Source: CBDCDJ01 sp965215355 (GTDB lineage Bacteria; Deinococcota; Deinococci; Deinococcales; Trueperaceae). Taken from it: a DNA stretch of 64,000 nt. Made by a program: the position numbers and the translations under genes. Positions 8,744 through 16,997 of the stretch are shown here, piece by piece; position 1 is the first letter of the stretch, and every line of letters starts with the position of its first letter. Location: contig CBDCDJ010000007.1 of the NCBI GenBank assembly GCA_965215355.1, positions 310,001-374,000 on the forward strand, written 5' to 3'. The notes below the pieces were generated by a model. That model was not told the DNA's origin. It was given only the letters and a program-made list of their open reading frames with translations, and made no database searches.

Positions 8744-10176
8744 ACCCCAAAACTCTAGGCGAACTGCGCGGCACCGACTGGGCCGCCAAGGCGGGGCGTA
8801 GCGTCAAAGACGAACTGCGCAGCAACCTGATTGCCCGCCTAAAAGACAACAAACCCGTTTTCCCCGGCATCGTCGGCTACGAAGAGTCGGTCACGCCCAG
8901 AATCGTCAACGCGGTGTTGAGCCGTCACAACTTTATTCTGCTGGGTTTGCGCGGTCAGGCCAAAACGCGCATCTTGCGCCAACTCACCTCGCTCTTAGAC
9001 GAGGAAATTCCGGTGCTGGCCGGCAGCGAACTCAACGACGACCCCTTCAACCCGGTGAGCGTCGAGGGGCAAGAAATGATTCAAGAATGCGGCGACGCCG
9101 CGCCCGTCGAGTGGATGCCGCGCGAGGCTCGCTACGTCGAAAAGCTCGCCACGCCCGACGTGACCGTCGCCGACATCATCGGCGACATCGACCCCATCAA
9201 GGCGGCGCGTTTGGGCATCCAACTCGGCGACCCGCGGAGCGTCCACTACGGGCTGTTGCCGCGCGCCAACCGGGGCATTTTCGCCATGAACGAACTGCCC
9301 GACCTCTCCGGCAAGGTGCAGGTGGGACTGTTCAACATCATGCAAGAGGGCGACGTGCAAATCAAGGGCTATCCCATTCGCTTGCCCCTGGACGTGATGC
9401 TCGTCTTCAGCGCCAATCCCGAGGACTACACGGCGCGGGGCAAAATCATCACGCCGCTGAAAGACCGGGTCGGTTCCGAGATTCGCACGCACTACCCTTC
9501 AACGGTCGAAGAGGGCATGGCGATTACCTCGCAAGAGGCGTGGGTACTGCGCGAGGGCGAAGTGAAGGTGCCATCCTTTATCGCGGAGATGGTCGAAGAG
9601 GTCGCCTTTCAAGCGAGGGATGACTCCCGCGTCGACAAACACTCCGGCGTGTCGCAGCGCTTGCCCATCAGCCTCATGGAAAACGTGGTGAGCAATGCCG
9701 AGCGCCGCGCTTATACCTTGGGCGAGCAAACGCCCATCGCCCGCACCACCGACCTGTACGCTGGGTTGTCCTCGGTCACGGGTAAGCTGGAGTTGGAGTA
9801 CGAAGGCGAACTCAAGGGCGGCGAAGCGGTCGCCACGGAGATAGTGCGCCGCGCCGTGGGCCAAGTCTTCGGCCGCCGCGGGGTGAACCTGGAGACGGGT
9901 TCCATCACCGAGTATTTCGATTCGGACAACACCCTGAAAGTCCCCGACACCTTGCAGACCGAGCAGCTCCCCGAGGTGTTCGCGCGCGTGCCGGGGCTGA
10001 TCGACGCCGCGCGGAAAATCGCCGAAGGGACGGGCCGGGACGATTTGGCGGTCGCTGCCGAGTTCGTGCTCGAGGGCCTCTACGCCCGCAAGCAAGTCGC
10101 CCGCAGCGAGGAGCGCGGTTACAGCGCAGCCGAGCCGGACATGAGCCAGGTCGGCACGCGGCGCAGGTGGAACTAG
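8740..10176 (+). CDS. MoxR/Mg-chelatase-like AAA+ ATPase
   Basis: A 478-residue cytoplasmic AAA+ protein of the MoxR/ChlI group, ATPases that work with VWA-domain partners as chaperones or remodelling factors. The P-loop region GLRGQAKTRI (residues ~69-78) is a variant lacking the classic GxxxxGKT spacing. GIFAMNELPDL (Walker B-like, residues ~184-194) and MLVFSANPEDY (sensor 1) follow, and the C-terminal lid contains a predicted helical bundle. Its usual partner, a VWA protein, lies two genes downstream. The DinB-like gene begins one base after the stop, so all three appear co-transcribed. Confidence 0.8.
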   Translation: MNPKTLGELRGTDWAAKAGRSVKDELRSNLIARLKDNKPVFPGIVGYEESVTPRIVNAVLSRHNFILLGLRGQAKTRILRQLTSLLDEEIPVLAGSELNDDPFNPVSVEGQEMIQECGDAAPVEWMPREARYVEKLATPDVTVADIIGDIDPIKAARLGIQLGDPRSVHYGLLPRANRGIFAMNELPDLSGKVQVGLFNIMQEGDVQIKGYPIRLPLDVMLVFSANPEDYTARGKIITPLKDRVGSEIRTHYPSTVEEGMAITSQEAWVLREGEVKVPSFIAEMVEEVAFQARDDSRVDKHSGVSQRLPISLMENVVSNAERRAYTLGEQTPIARTTDLYAGLSSVTGKLELEYEGELKGGEAVATEIVRRAVGQVFGRRGVNLETGSITEYFDSDNTLKVPDTLQTEQLPEVFARVPGLIDAARKIAEGTGRDDLAVAAEFVLEGLYARKQVARSEERGYSAAEPDMSQVGTRRRWN

Positions 10177-10177
10177 G

Positions 10178-10654
10178 ATGGAGCTGGCGACTGCCGTCAC
10201 AGAAGGGTTGAGGGGCGCGTTCAGCACCTATGCAGGCCGCGTCCATCAACTCTCCGAAGATTTTTCTGACGAGCAGTTCTGGACGAAGCCCTATTCTTAC
10301 GGCAACAGTTTCGGGCATTTGGTTCTGCATGTAACCGGCAACCTGAACACTTATATCGGCGCGGAGATTGCCGATACGGGTTATGTGCGCGACCGTGAGC
10401 GAGAATTTACCGAGCCGGACAAACCCCCCAAAACCGCGGTGTTACAAAACTTTGACGCGGCTGTCGCAATGGTCATAGAGACTGTCGAGGCTCAGACGGC
10501 TGAAAGCCTGGCGGAAGTGCCTGCTGATTCGGAAGGAAGCCACTCCAGCGACCGCAGCCGCTTCGCTGTTTTTCTGCACTGTGCAGCGCACCTCAACCAT
10601 CACGTAGGCCAGATGATTTACTTAGAGAAAGAACTCAGCCGAACGGCAAGTTAG
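10178..10654 (+). CDS. DinB/DUF1572-like four-helix protein
   Basis: A 158-residue protein of the DinB superfamily, metal-binding four-helix bundles that include thiol transferases. The likely metal ligands are the His residues in FGHLVLHVTGNL (~46-51) and the closing HLNHHVGQMIYL (~139-150), a hallmark of the family. It begins one base after the MoxR stop and ends ten bases before the VWA start, splitting a normally adjacent pair. Its codon use (ATT, GAT, TTT, TAT) is richer in A/T than its neighbours, suggesting recent insertion into the operon. Confidence 0.75.
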   Translation: MELATAVTEGLRGAFSTYAGRVHQLSEDFSDEQFWTKPYSYGNSFGHLVLHVTGNLNTYIGAEIADTGYVRDREREFTEPDKPPKTAVLQNFDAAVAMVIETVEAQTAESLAEVPADSEGSHSSDRSRFAVFLHCAAHLNHHVGQMIYLEKELSRTAS

Positions 10655-10663
10655 GAGGGGTTT

Positions 10664-11914
10664 GTGCCCGCAACCCGCTACAGCAAATACGAGGCGACCT
10701 TAGACGACCTCGACATGTCCGAACTGATGAAGATGATTCAGGACCGGCTTTTAGAGTCGGGCTTCCAGCGCAACCCCTGGGACCCCGACCCGGACTACCA
10801 GCAAACCATGCAAGACCTCTACGACGCCATCGCCGAAGCGCTCATCAACAACGACCTCGTCAACGAATCTACCATCGAACAGGCCATGAACGCCGAAAAC
10901 TGGATGGACTCGAAGCTCGGCGAGATGGTCAAGGAACTGGCGCAGCGGCTCGAGCAAGAGGGCTACTTAAAACCCCAAAGCGGCGACGAACCCGGCGACC
11001 CGAACGCGCCCGGCCAGGGCGGCCAGGGCCCCGACCGCGACCCCGGCCAGGTGAAGTTCGAACTCACCAACAAGGCCATCGACTTTTTGGGCTACCGCAC
11101 CCTCAAAGAGGTGCTCGGCGGCGCGGGCAAAAGCTCCATCGGCGCGCACGACACCAAGTTTCAAACGACCGGCGTCGAGGCAATTTCCGAGTCCAAACCC
11201 TACGAGTTCGGCGACACCATGAACATCGACATGGGCGAGACCTTCAAGAACGCCGCCAAGCACGGGCTCGAGGACGGAAAACTCAAGCTCGACTACGGCG
11301 ACTTGCAAGTCATGCAGTCCGAATACTACTCGTCGGCGGCGACCGTGGTGATGCTCGACTGCTCGCACTCGATGATTTTGTACGGCGAAGACCGCTTCAC
11401 CCCGGCCAAACAGGTCGCGTTAGCGCTGGCCCACATGATTCACACGCAGTACCGCGGCGACGTTATCAAGTTCGTGCTGTTTCACAACGGGGCTGAAGAA
11501 ATCCCGCTGGCGAAACTCGCCCAGGCCCAGGTTGGGCCGTACCACACGAACACCGCCGAGGGTTTGCGGCTGGCCCAAAAAATCCTCAAGCGCCAGAACA
11601 AAGACATGAAGCAAATCGTGATGATCACCGACGGCAAGCCGTCCGCCATCACCCTGCCGAACGGGCGCGTCTACAAAAATGCCTACGGCCTCGACCCGAT
11701 GGTTTTAGGCGAAACGCTGCGCGAGGTCGGCGCTTGCCGCCGCCAGGGCATTCAAATCAACACGTTTATGTTGGCGCGGGACCCCGAACTCATCGCCTTC
11801 GTGCAGCGCGTATCGCAGATGACGAAGGGCAAAGCTTACTTCACCACGCCGCACACCATCGGCCAGTACGTGCTCCAGGACTTCCAGTCGCGGCGCACGA
11901 AGATGGTCAACTAG
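10664..11914 (+). CDS. VWA-domain protein, MoxR partner
   Basis: A 416-residue protein starting at GTG 10664 behind a strong site (GGAGGGG at 10654-10660). Residues ~1-115 are helical, ~115-135 a Gly/Pro-rich linker, and the last ~200 residues a von Willebrand A domain with the metal-ion-dependent adhesion site DCSHSM (DxSxS form) and MITDGKPSA. Such proteins bind the AAA+ partner and recruit its substrates. Together with the upstream ATPase it should form a MoxR-VWA chaperone pair; the client is unknown. Confidence 0.8.
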   Translation: MPATRYSKYEATLDDLDMSELMKMIQDRLLESGFQRNPWDPDPDYQQTMQDLYDAIAEALINNDLVNESTIEQAMNAENWMDSKLGEMVKELAQRLEQEGYLKPQSGDEPGDPNAPGQGGQGPDRDPGQVKFELTNKAIDFLGYRTLKEVLGGAGKSSIGAHDTKFQTTGVEAISESKPYEFGDTMNIDMGETFKNAAKHGLEDGKLKLDYGDLQVMQSEYYSSAATVVMLDCSHSMILYGEDRFTPAKQVALALAHMIHTQYRGDVIKFVLFHNGAEEIPLAKLAQAQVGPYHTNTAEGLRLAQKILKRQNKDMKQIVMITDGKPSAITLPNGRVYKNAYGLDPMVLGETLREVGACRRQGIQINTFMLARDPELIAFVQRVSQMTKGKAYFTTPHTIGQYVLQDFQSRRTKMVN

Positions 11915-11924
11915 CGGTCTGCCC

Positions 11925-12189
11925 ATGTTGACGAGCTACCTAGCTGCCGCTATGCGCCGCGCCCACTACGAGCTTCTCGAAGGCGGTACTTTTTATGGCG
12001 AGATTCCGGGCTTCCAGGGTGTTTACACCACTGAAGACACCTGGAAAGCGTGTCGTGAAGTGCTGCAAGAAGTCCTGGAGGGGTGGGTTAGCACTCGGCT
12101 TGCGTTTAGGTCACACGCTTCCTACTGTGGATGGGTTTAGGGCTTTTTTCGAAGGGTCGAATGGCGCAAAAACCCGCTTTGCGCCGTGA
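11925..12189 (+). pseudogene. hicB: HicB-family antitoxin, frameshifted
   Basis: The start MLTSYLAAAMRRAHYELLEGG and GEIPGFQGVYTTEDTWKACREVLQEVLEGW is typical of HicB-type antitoxins with a partial RNase H fold. The frame then ends prematurely at 12140. The expected continuation LALGLRLGHTLPTVDGF is present one base out of register, consistent with one extra G in the run at 12088-12095. No HicA toxin gene lies on either side, so this is either an orphan antitoxin pseudogene or an assembly error. Confidence 0.65.
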
Positions 12190-12704
12190 AAACGGCTTTC
12201 GTCTAAAATAACGTAATCGAGGCGAGGGCGTTACACGGCTCGAGCGTTTGTGGGAGTTTTAACGTCTTAGCGACTACGTTTAGATCCTCACCTTCTGCCT
12301 GACACCTGTGTGTATAAGAAAAGCAGTGCTGAGAGCGCAACGTTCTGCGTTGAGGCGGTGACCTGCTTTTCCAGCGCTAAATGGCTGAGGTACGCCTGCA
12401 CCTCGGCCTCTCCCAAAGCTTCAGGGTGCCGCTTGCTGTGGAAGTAGATGTAAGTTTGTGATGCAGTGCAGATAGGAACGTTCGGTACTGGGACTCAGCC
12501 GCTTAACGTGAATAACCCTTCTAACCTCGTTGAGAAAAGGAGAATCAGCTTTTGGAAAACCCACGGCAACACTCATCTTCTCACAAAAACTTCATTGTGT
12601 GTGGTAGTTGCTCACGTTTTGGGGGAGTCATACCGCAGGCTGCGGTATAACATAGTTAAGCGGCGATTTCGTTTTCCTCAGTATTTGCGCTAAAATGATG
12701 GTAC
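12190..12704. other. Intergenic region, no supported gene; carries a promoter at its right end
   Basis: About 515 bp of lower GC with no open frame that has both a ribosome binding site and sensible composition. A -10-like TAAAAT at 12691-12696 stands eight bases before the GTG of the next gene, suggesting a leaderless transcript. The rest looks like decayed sequence. Confidence 0.45.
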
Positions 12705-12995
12705 GTGGACATTCGTTTCTATACTGACACCAAGACTGAATTACCCCATATTTACAATCATGATGTTGACGAAGAAGAAGTTGAAGACGTTCTCTATAAT
12801 GCGGGAGAAGACAGGCAGGGTCGTGATGGGTCAAGAGTCGCCATCGGTCAGACCTCTGCTGGTCGCTATTTAAGGGTCATTTATGTACCTGACCCTGAAC
12901 CCGACAGTGTTTTTGTCGTTACCGCCTATGAACTTACGCCCAAAGCTCTAACTGCCTACAAACGCCGCCGCAAGAAGAAAGGAGGCAAATCATGA
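12705..12995 (+). CDS. Small DUF4258/BrnT-like putative toxin
   Basis: A 96-residue protein starting at GTG 12705, apparently without a leader. It has HIYNHDVDEEEVEDVL, a central GQTSAGRYLRVIYVPD strand pair and a closing FVVTAYELTPKALTAYKRRRKKK, the layout of small RelE/BrnT/DUF4258-like proteins (edge strands and basic C-tail). It overlaps the next gene by four bases. Its A/T-rich codons differ from the surrounding genes, consistent with a transferred toxin-antitoxin-type pair. The toxin role is inferred from fold and pairing only. Confidence 0.55.
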   Translation: MDIRFYTDTKTELPHIYNHDVDEEEVEDVLYNAGEDRQGRDGSRVAIGQTSAGRYLRVIYVPDPEPDSVFVVTAYELTPKALTAYKRRRKKKGGKS

Positions 12996-13189
12996 AGAAT
13001 AAGCTACCTGCTGGTTGGAATGAAAACAAAATCAAGCGTGTTATCGACCATTACGAGTCTCAAAGTGAAGATGAAGCTATTGCTGAAGACGAAGTTGCGC
13101 TTGCCATCGAAGAGACAGTCATGCAAGTTCCCATTGAACTCGTTGCAGATGTGCGTGCGCTAATTGCCAAACAGCAAACAGATCACTAA
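12992..13189 (+). CDS. Small acidic partner of the DUF4258-like protein (putative antitoxin)
   Basis: A 65-residue acidic protein (ESQSEDEAIAEDEVALAIEE) overlapping the upstream gene by ATGA, with GGAGG immediately before it. The order toxin-like then acidic small protein, translational overlap and low GC fit a type II toxin-antitoxin pair, but no DNA-binding motif is recognisable. Confidence 0.5.
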   Translation: MKNKLPAGWNENKIKRVIDHYESQSEDEAIAEDEVALAIEETVMQVPIELVADVRALIAKQQTDH

Positions 13190-13267
13190 GGCTGCTGGTT
13201 GCCGCTTAACTAAGCGCTGCAACGGATTCGGAATCGTCCTTTTCGAAACGCAAAAAGGAGTTAGGCT

Positions 13268-13396
13268 ATGCCAACTCACAATATCGACTATTCCGAACCC
13301 CTGAACTCAGCCGTTAAACTTTTCCCCCTCGAGCATCTTCCTTCCACACTTCCAACCGTCCTTTTAACAGCACTCCTTTGTCACGAACAGGACTAG
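13268..13396 (+). CDS. Small hypothetical protein (42 aa)
   Basis: A 42-codon frame (MPTHNIDYSEPLNSAVKLFP...) with a near-perfect ribosome binding site AAAGGAG (13254-13260) seven bases before the ATG. I recognise no family. The hydrophobic C-terminal half (LPTVLLTALLC) is too short to call a membrane segment. Support is the start signal alone. Confidence 0.35.
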   Translation: MPTHNIDYSEPLNSAVKLFPLEHLPSTLPTVLLTALLCHEQD

Positions 13397-13466
13397 CATC
13401 TCAGGCCGCGCCTTATACTATGTTTTGAGGTAGTAGGTTTTTTATAGCTAGAACGAAGGAGTCACC

Positions 13467-14120
13467 ATGTTTAGAGACCGAGTCGTCAACTTAGGCAGCC
13501 CCGAAGACTTAAAGCAGTTTTTGGACAAGTATCCGACCAGCGTGATTTTCAAAGCGGGCACCTGCCACAAAACGATGCAGGGCTTCGGCTTTTTACAAGA
13601 AAAGCTCGAGCCGCGCGACGACCTGATGGTCGGCATCATCCGCGTGGTCGAGGCGCGGCCTGCGAGCAACCTCGTCAGTGAAATGACCGGCATCCGCCAC
13701 GAGTCGCCGCAGGTGATTTTGTTCAAGGACGGCGAGGCCGTGTACGACCTCGACAACTGGGACATCAACCCGCAAACGCTGGACGTGGGCTTTGCCCAAG
13801 TGCCCCCGGCCGACGGCGCAACTGTCAAAACGAAGCCGACCGACCGGAGCGACCTCAAACCGTACCTGGACGTGCTCGAGCAGTACCTGTCGGGCGTCAT
13901 CAGCGACCAGCAGTTCGAATACATCTACCCGACCATGTTCCGTGACGACGCGTCGTTACGCAGCCGCGAAGAGGTCGAGGTTCTCAACTCGATTTTTGGC
14001 GACGTGGACCGGCACATGAACATGCACGTGATGATGGCGGGGCAGTCCAAGGACTACAGCGTCGTCAAACAGCGGGCCGAGGCGGCGTATGACAAGTTGA
14101 AAGGCCTCGTCGCGGCTTAA
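13467..14120 (+). CDS. Monothiol bacilliredoxin (BrxC/YtxJ) fused to a colicin-immunity-like helical domain
   Basis: Residues 1-~110 are a DUF2847/BrxC thioredoxin-fold protein: active-site Cys in KAGTCHKTM, then VVEARPASNLVSEMTGIRHESPQVILFKDG and the WDI ending. BrxC removes bacillithiol from S-bacillithiolated proteins. Residues ~125-217 (YLDVLEQYLSGVISDQQFEYIYPTMF... FGDVDRHMNMHV) are an extra all-helical region resembling the small colicin-D/E immunity fold. The start ATG follows GAAGGAG. Usual BrxC proteins are about 105 residues, so this is twice the normal length. The C-terminal assignment is by pattern only. Confidence 0.75.
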   Translation: MFRDRVVNLGSPEDLKQFLDKYPTSVIFKAGTCHKTMQGFGFLQEKLEPRDDLMVGIIRVVEARPASNLVSEMTGIRHESPQVILFKDGEAVYDLDNWDINPQTLDVGFAQVPPADGATVKTKPTDRSDLKPYLDVLEQYLSGVISDQQFEYIYPTMFRDDASLRSREEVEVLNSIFGDVDRHMNMHVMMAGQSKDYSVVKQRAEAAYDKLKGLVAA

Positions 14121-14261
14121 GAACTAACAAATACCGGGGCAGAGAAGCGTTTGAGTTTCCCTGCCTTTTTTCTTGCCTTAGATGTTCGGGCGAACTCAGC
14201 CAGCTTGGAAAATTTTGGGGAGTTGCTTCTGGAAGGTCACTTGAGAGGCGATTCCAGAAGC

Positions 14262-14297
14262 AGACCTCCCCTAACCCCTCCTAGAAAGAGGGGGCGA
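14262..14297. repeat. Short palindromic intergenic repeat
   Basis: The sequence CCTCCCCTAACCCCTCC followed by an AGAGGGGG arm can fold back on itself and resembles REP-like palindromes scattered in bacterial genomes. It lies in a 275-bp gap otherwise holding only the leaderless promoter of the ABC transporter (TATACT at 14381-14386). Confidence 0.4.
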
Positions 14298-14395
14298 GAC
14301 ACGTTGGTTGTGGCTTGGGAGTCGCCTTCGCTGGGAGTTGGGCGGGCTCGAGCCTCTTTTTTTAATCGCGTGCGGAGCCGTATACTGCTTTTTGC

Positions 14396-15412
14396 ATGAT
14401 TCACGTCGCCAAGCTCAGCAAGCACTACCGCGTTCACGAGAAAGAGGCGGGCTTTCGGGGCAGCCTGAACGCCTTTTTCAAACGCGACTTCAAGACCGTC
14501 AAGGCGGTCGACGAGGTCTCGTTCGAGGTTGCGCCGGGCGAAATCGTCGGCTTTTTGGGCGCGAACGGGGCGGGCAAGACGACGACGCTGAAGATGCTGT
14601 CCGGCCTGCTCCACCCGAGTGCGGGGGCGGTGCGGGTGGCGGGGCTCGAGCCCAAACGCCGCCAGGCCGAGTTCCTCAAAACCATCACCCTCGTGATGGG
14701 CCAGAAGCAGCAGCTCAGTTGGGACTTGGCCGCCCTCGACTCGTTTTTGGTCAACGCGGCCATCTACAGGATTCCCGACGACGTGTACAAAACGCGCCTC
14801 GCCGAGCTGACTGAGATGCTGAGTTTGGACGGGCTCTTGAACAAACAGGTGCGGAAACTGTCGCTGGGCGAACGCATGAAGTGCGAACTCGCCGCGGCGC
14901 TGCTGCACCAGCCGCAGGTTCTTTTTCTGGACGAGCCGACCATCGGGCTGGACGTGAACATGCAAGAGAGCGTCCGCGACTTCGTCGCCGCTTACAACCT
15001 CCGTCACGGCGCGACGGTCATGCTGACGAGCCACTACATGGCCGACGTGACCGCGCTCGCCAAGCGAATTATCGTCATCGACCGGGGCCGCATCGTGTTC
15101 GACGGCGACTTGCAAAACCTCGTCGAGACGCGCTCGCCCAGCAAGGTGCTCAAGCTCGCGTTCAACGAAGCGCAGACGCCCGCCCAGCTTGCCCCTTACG
15201 GCGAAGTGCGCCGCTGCGACGGCCTTCAGGCCGAACTGCTGGTGCCGCGCCGCAGTCTGACTCGCGTGTCCGCTCGGCTGCTCGGCGAGTTGCCCGTCGC
15301 CGACATCAGCATCGAAGAGGTGCCCATCGAAGAGGTCATCGGGCACCTGTTCAACGAGGCTCGAGCCGGTGAAGTTCAAGCCGAAGAACGGCAGGCCACC
15401 CTTGCGGAGTGA
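14396..15412 (+). CDS. ABC transporter ATPase (COG4586 type)
   Basis: A 338-residue ATPase. Walker A is GANGAGKTT (~60), the Q-loop VMGQKQQLSWDLA marks the COG4586 group, the signature is LSLGERMKCELA, and Walker B is VLFLDEPTIGLD. A -10-like TATACT ends nine bases before ATG 14396, suggesting a leaderless mRNA. It overlaps the first permease gene by 44 bases. Transporters of this three-gene architecture are mostly uncharacterised; export of a small amphiphile is a common guess. Confidence 0.85.
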   Translation: MIHVAKLSKHYRVHEKEAGFRGSLNAFFKRDFKTVKAVDEVSFEVAPGEIVGFLGANGAGKTTTLKMLSGLLHPSAGAVRVAGLEPKRRQAEFLKTITLVMGQKQQLSWDLAALDSFLVNAAIYRIPDDVYKTRLAELTEMLSLDGLLNKQVRKLSLGERMKCELAAALLHQPQVLFLDEPTIGLDVNMQESVRDFVAAYNLRHGATVMLTSHYMADVTALAKRIIVIDRGRIVFDGDLQNLVETRSPSKVLKLAFNEAQTPAQLAPYGEVRRCDGLQAELLVPRRSLTRVSARLLGELPVADISIEEVPIEEVIGHLFNEARAGEVQAEERQATLAE

Positions 15413-16208
15413 GTTGCTCTGGTTTTTCAAAAGGACGACGGCCCTGTTCGGCCGCGCTTTCGCGCTCCTTACCGAGTACCGCGCGGAAATGTTCATCTGG
15501 ATAGTCTCCGGCTCGCTGCCCCTCATCATGATGCTGATCTGGATAGGGCTTGCCGAGGACGGCCCCGTGGGCGGCTACACCGCCTCGGACTTCGCGGCTT
15601 ACTTTTTGACGGTTTTTCTGGTTCGGCAGGCGACGGTGGTGTGGGTGCTGTGGGATTTAGACCGGGAAATCCGCTTGGGCGAGCTGTCGCCGAAGCTGCT
15701 CCGGCCGCTCGACCCGTACTGGGAGCACGTGGTGAGCAACCTGGCCGAAAAGACGCTGCGCGTTCCCATCGTCCTGCTGCCCGTCGCGCTCGGGCTGTGG
15801 CTGGCGGGGGCACGGCTGGACTTGAGCTTGGGAAGCGTCCTGGTGTTCGTCCTCGCCGTGGCGGGTGCCTGGACGATTCGCTTCAACCAGCAGTACAGCT
15901 TCGGGCTGCTGACCTTCTGGTTCGACCAGGTGTTGGGCTTGGAGCAGACCTACTTCGCGCTCTACATCGGCCTGAGCGGCGCGCTCATCCCGCTCGAGCT
16001 GTTCCCGGACGCGGTGCGCGCAACAATCGCCTACACGCCGTTTCCCTACATGATCGACTTTCCGGTGCAGGTGTTCTTAGGCAAGGTTGTGGGGGCCGAG
16101 TTGTGGCGCGGTCTCGCTACTCAGGGGGCTTGGGTTTTGGCGTTCGTGGGGCTGCGTCTCGTGCTGTGGCGGCAAGGGCTGAAGCGCTACGGGGCGGTGG
16201 GCGCGTGA
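15369..16208 (+). CDS. ABC-2 type permease (COG4587 type)
   Basis: A 279-residue membrane protein with about six hydrophobic segments (first LLTEYRAEMFIWIVSGSLPLIMMLIWIGLA). TEYRAEMFIW is a recurrent start of this permease family. The ATG at 15369 lies inside the ATPase gene; a TTG at 15402 would also work. The stop overlaps the second permease start as GTGA. Confidence 0.8.
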   Translation: MKFKPKNGRPPLRSELLWFFKRTTALFGRAFALLTEYRAEMFIWIVSGSLPLIMMLIWIGLAEDGPVGGYTASDFAAYFLTVFLVRQATVVWVLWDLDREIRLGELSPKLLRPLDPYWEHVVSNLAEKTLRVPIVLLPVALGLWLAGARLDLSLGSVLVFVLAVAGAWTIRFNQQYSFGLLTFWFDQVLGLEQTYFALYIGLSGALIPLELFPDAVRATIAYTPFPYMIDFPVQVFLGKVVGAELWRGLATQGAWVLAFVGLRLVLWRQGLKRYGAVGA

Positions 16209-16996
16209 GGCGCTACCTCAAGCTTCTGCGCATTTTTACGACCAACTCGCTGCAACTCGAACTCGAGTACCGCGGCAACTTCGTCCTCAACGTCTTCAAC
16301 TCGCTCATCACCACCGCGACGGGTTTGCTCGTGCTGTACGCGATGTTTGCCAACGCGGAGTCGGTCGGCGGCTGGAGCTTCGGCGAGGCGCTGACGCTCT
16401 ACGGCGTGTTCATGGTGTTCGAGGCGCTCATCGACATCTTCATGTACCCGAACCTGAACAAGCTGCCCGAGTATATTCGCGTGGGCAACCTGGACTTCTT
16501 TCTGCTCAAACCCATCAGCGCGCAGTTCATGGTGTCGGCCCGGTTTTTACGGGTGTGGATGCTGCCGCAACTGCTGCTCGCCCTCGGAATCATCGGCTAC
16601 GGCATGGCGCAGGCGGGACAACTCGCACGCGGTCATCACCGTGCTGCTGGCGACTGGGCCTGCTCTTTTGCGGCGCGAACAATCGTCTACGCGATTTGGT
16701 TCATGCTCACGACGACGGCGTTCTGGCTCGTCAAGGTCGCCAACATCAGCGAGTTGTTCTACGCCTTTTTTACCGCCGGGCGCTTTCCGGTGTCGGCATT
16801 CCCGGCCTGGGCGCGCTTTTTTCTGACGTTTGTCGTGCCGATTGCCTTTATCACGACCGTGCCCGCGGCGGCGGCGGTGGGGCGGCTCACGCCGGGGGCG
16901 GTGCTGGGCAGCGTGATCATGGCGGGCGCGCTGTTCGGGCTGAGCCGTCTACTCTGGCACTACGCCGTGGCGAACTACACGAGCGCGAGCAGTTGA
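16205..16996 (+). CDS. ABC-2 type permease (COG3694 type), with an apparently out-of-frame segment
   Basis: A 263-residue membrane protein starting at GTG 16205 (MRRYLKLLRIFTTNSLQLELEYRGNF) and ending in the family-like ELFYAFFTAGRFPVSAFP and FVVPIAFITTVPA motifs. Codons 16614-16680 read as a hydrophilic ARGHHRAAGDWACS stretch where a membrane helix is expected. Other frames give HAVITVLLATG then LLFCGA, so three single-base insertions that cancel (net +3) would explain it. Otherwise it completes the ATPase plus two-permease transporter. It converges with the HAD gene, one base separating the stops. Confidence 0.75.
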   Translation: MRRYLKLLRIFTTNSLQLELEYRGNFVLNVFNSLITTATGLLVLYAMFANAESVGGWSFGEALTLYGVFMVFEALIDIFMYPNLNKLPEYIRVGNLDFFLLKPISAQFMVSARFLRVWMLPQLLLALGIIGYGMAQAGQLARGHHRAAGDWACSFAARTIVYAIWFMLTTTAFWLVKVANISELFYAFFTAGRFPVSAFPAWARFFLTFVVPIAFITTVPAAAAVGRLTPGAVLGSVIMAGALFGLSRLLWHYAVANYTSASS

Positions 16997-16997
16997 T

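Noticed and set aside
12466..12693. 75-codon plus-strand frame before the DUF4258-like gene
   Set aside because: No start signal, mixed composition, and it covers the promoter of the next gene.
15641..16204. Upstream extension of the second ABC permease to 15641
   Set aside because: The added residues are Arg/Pro-rich and are the out-of-frame reading of the first permease; GTG 16205 gives the normal family start.
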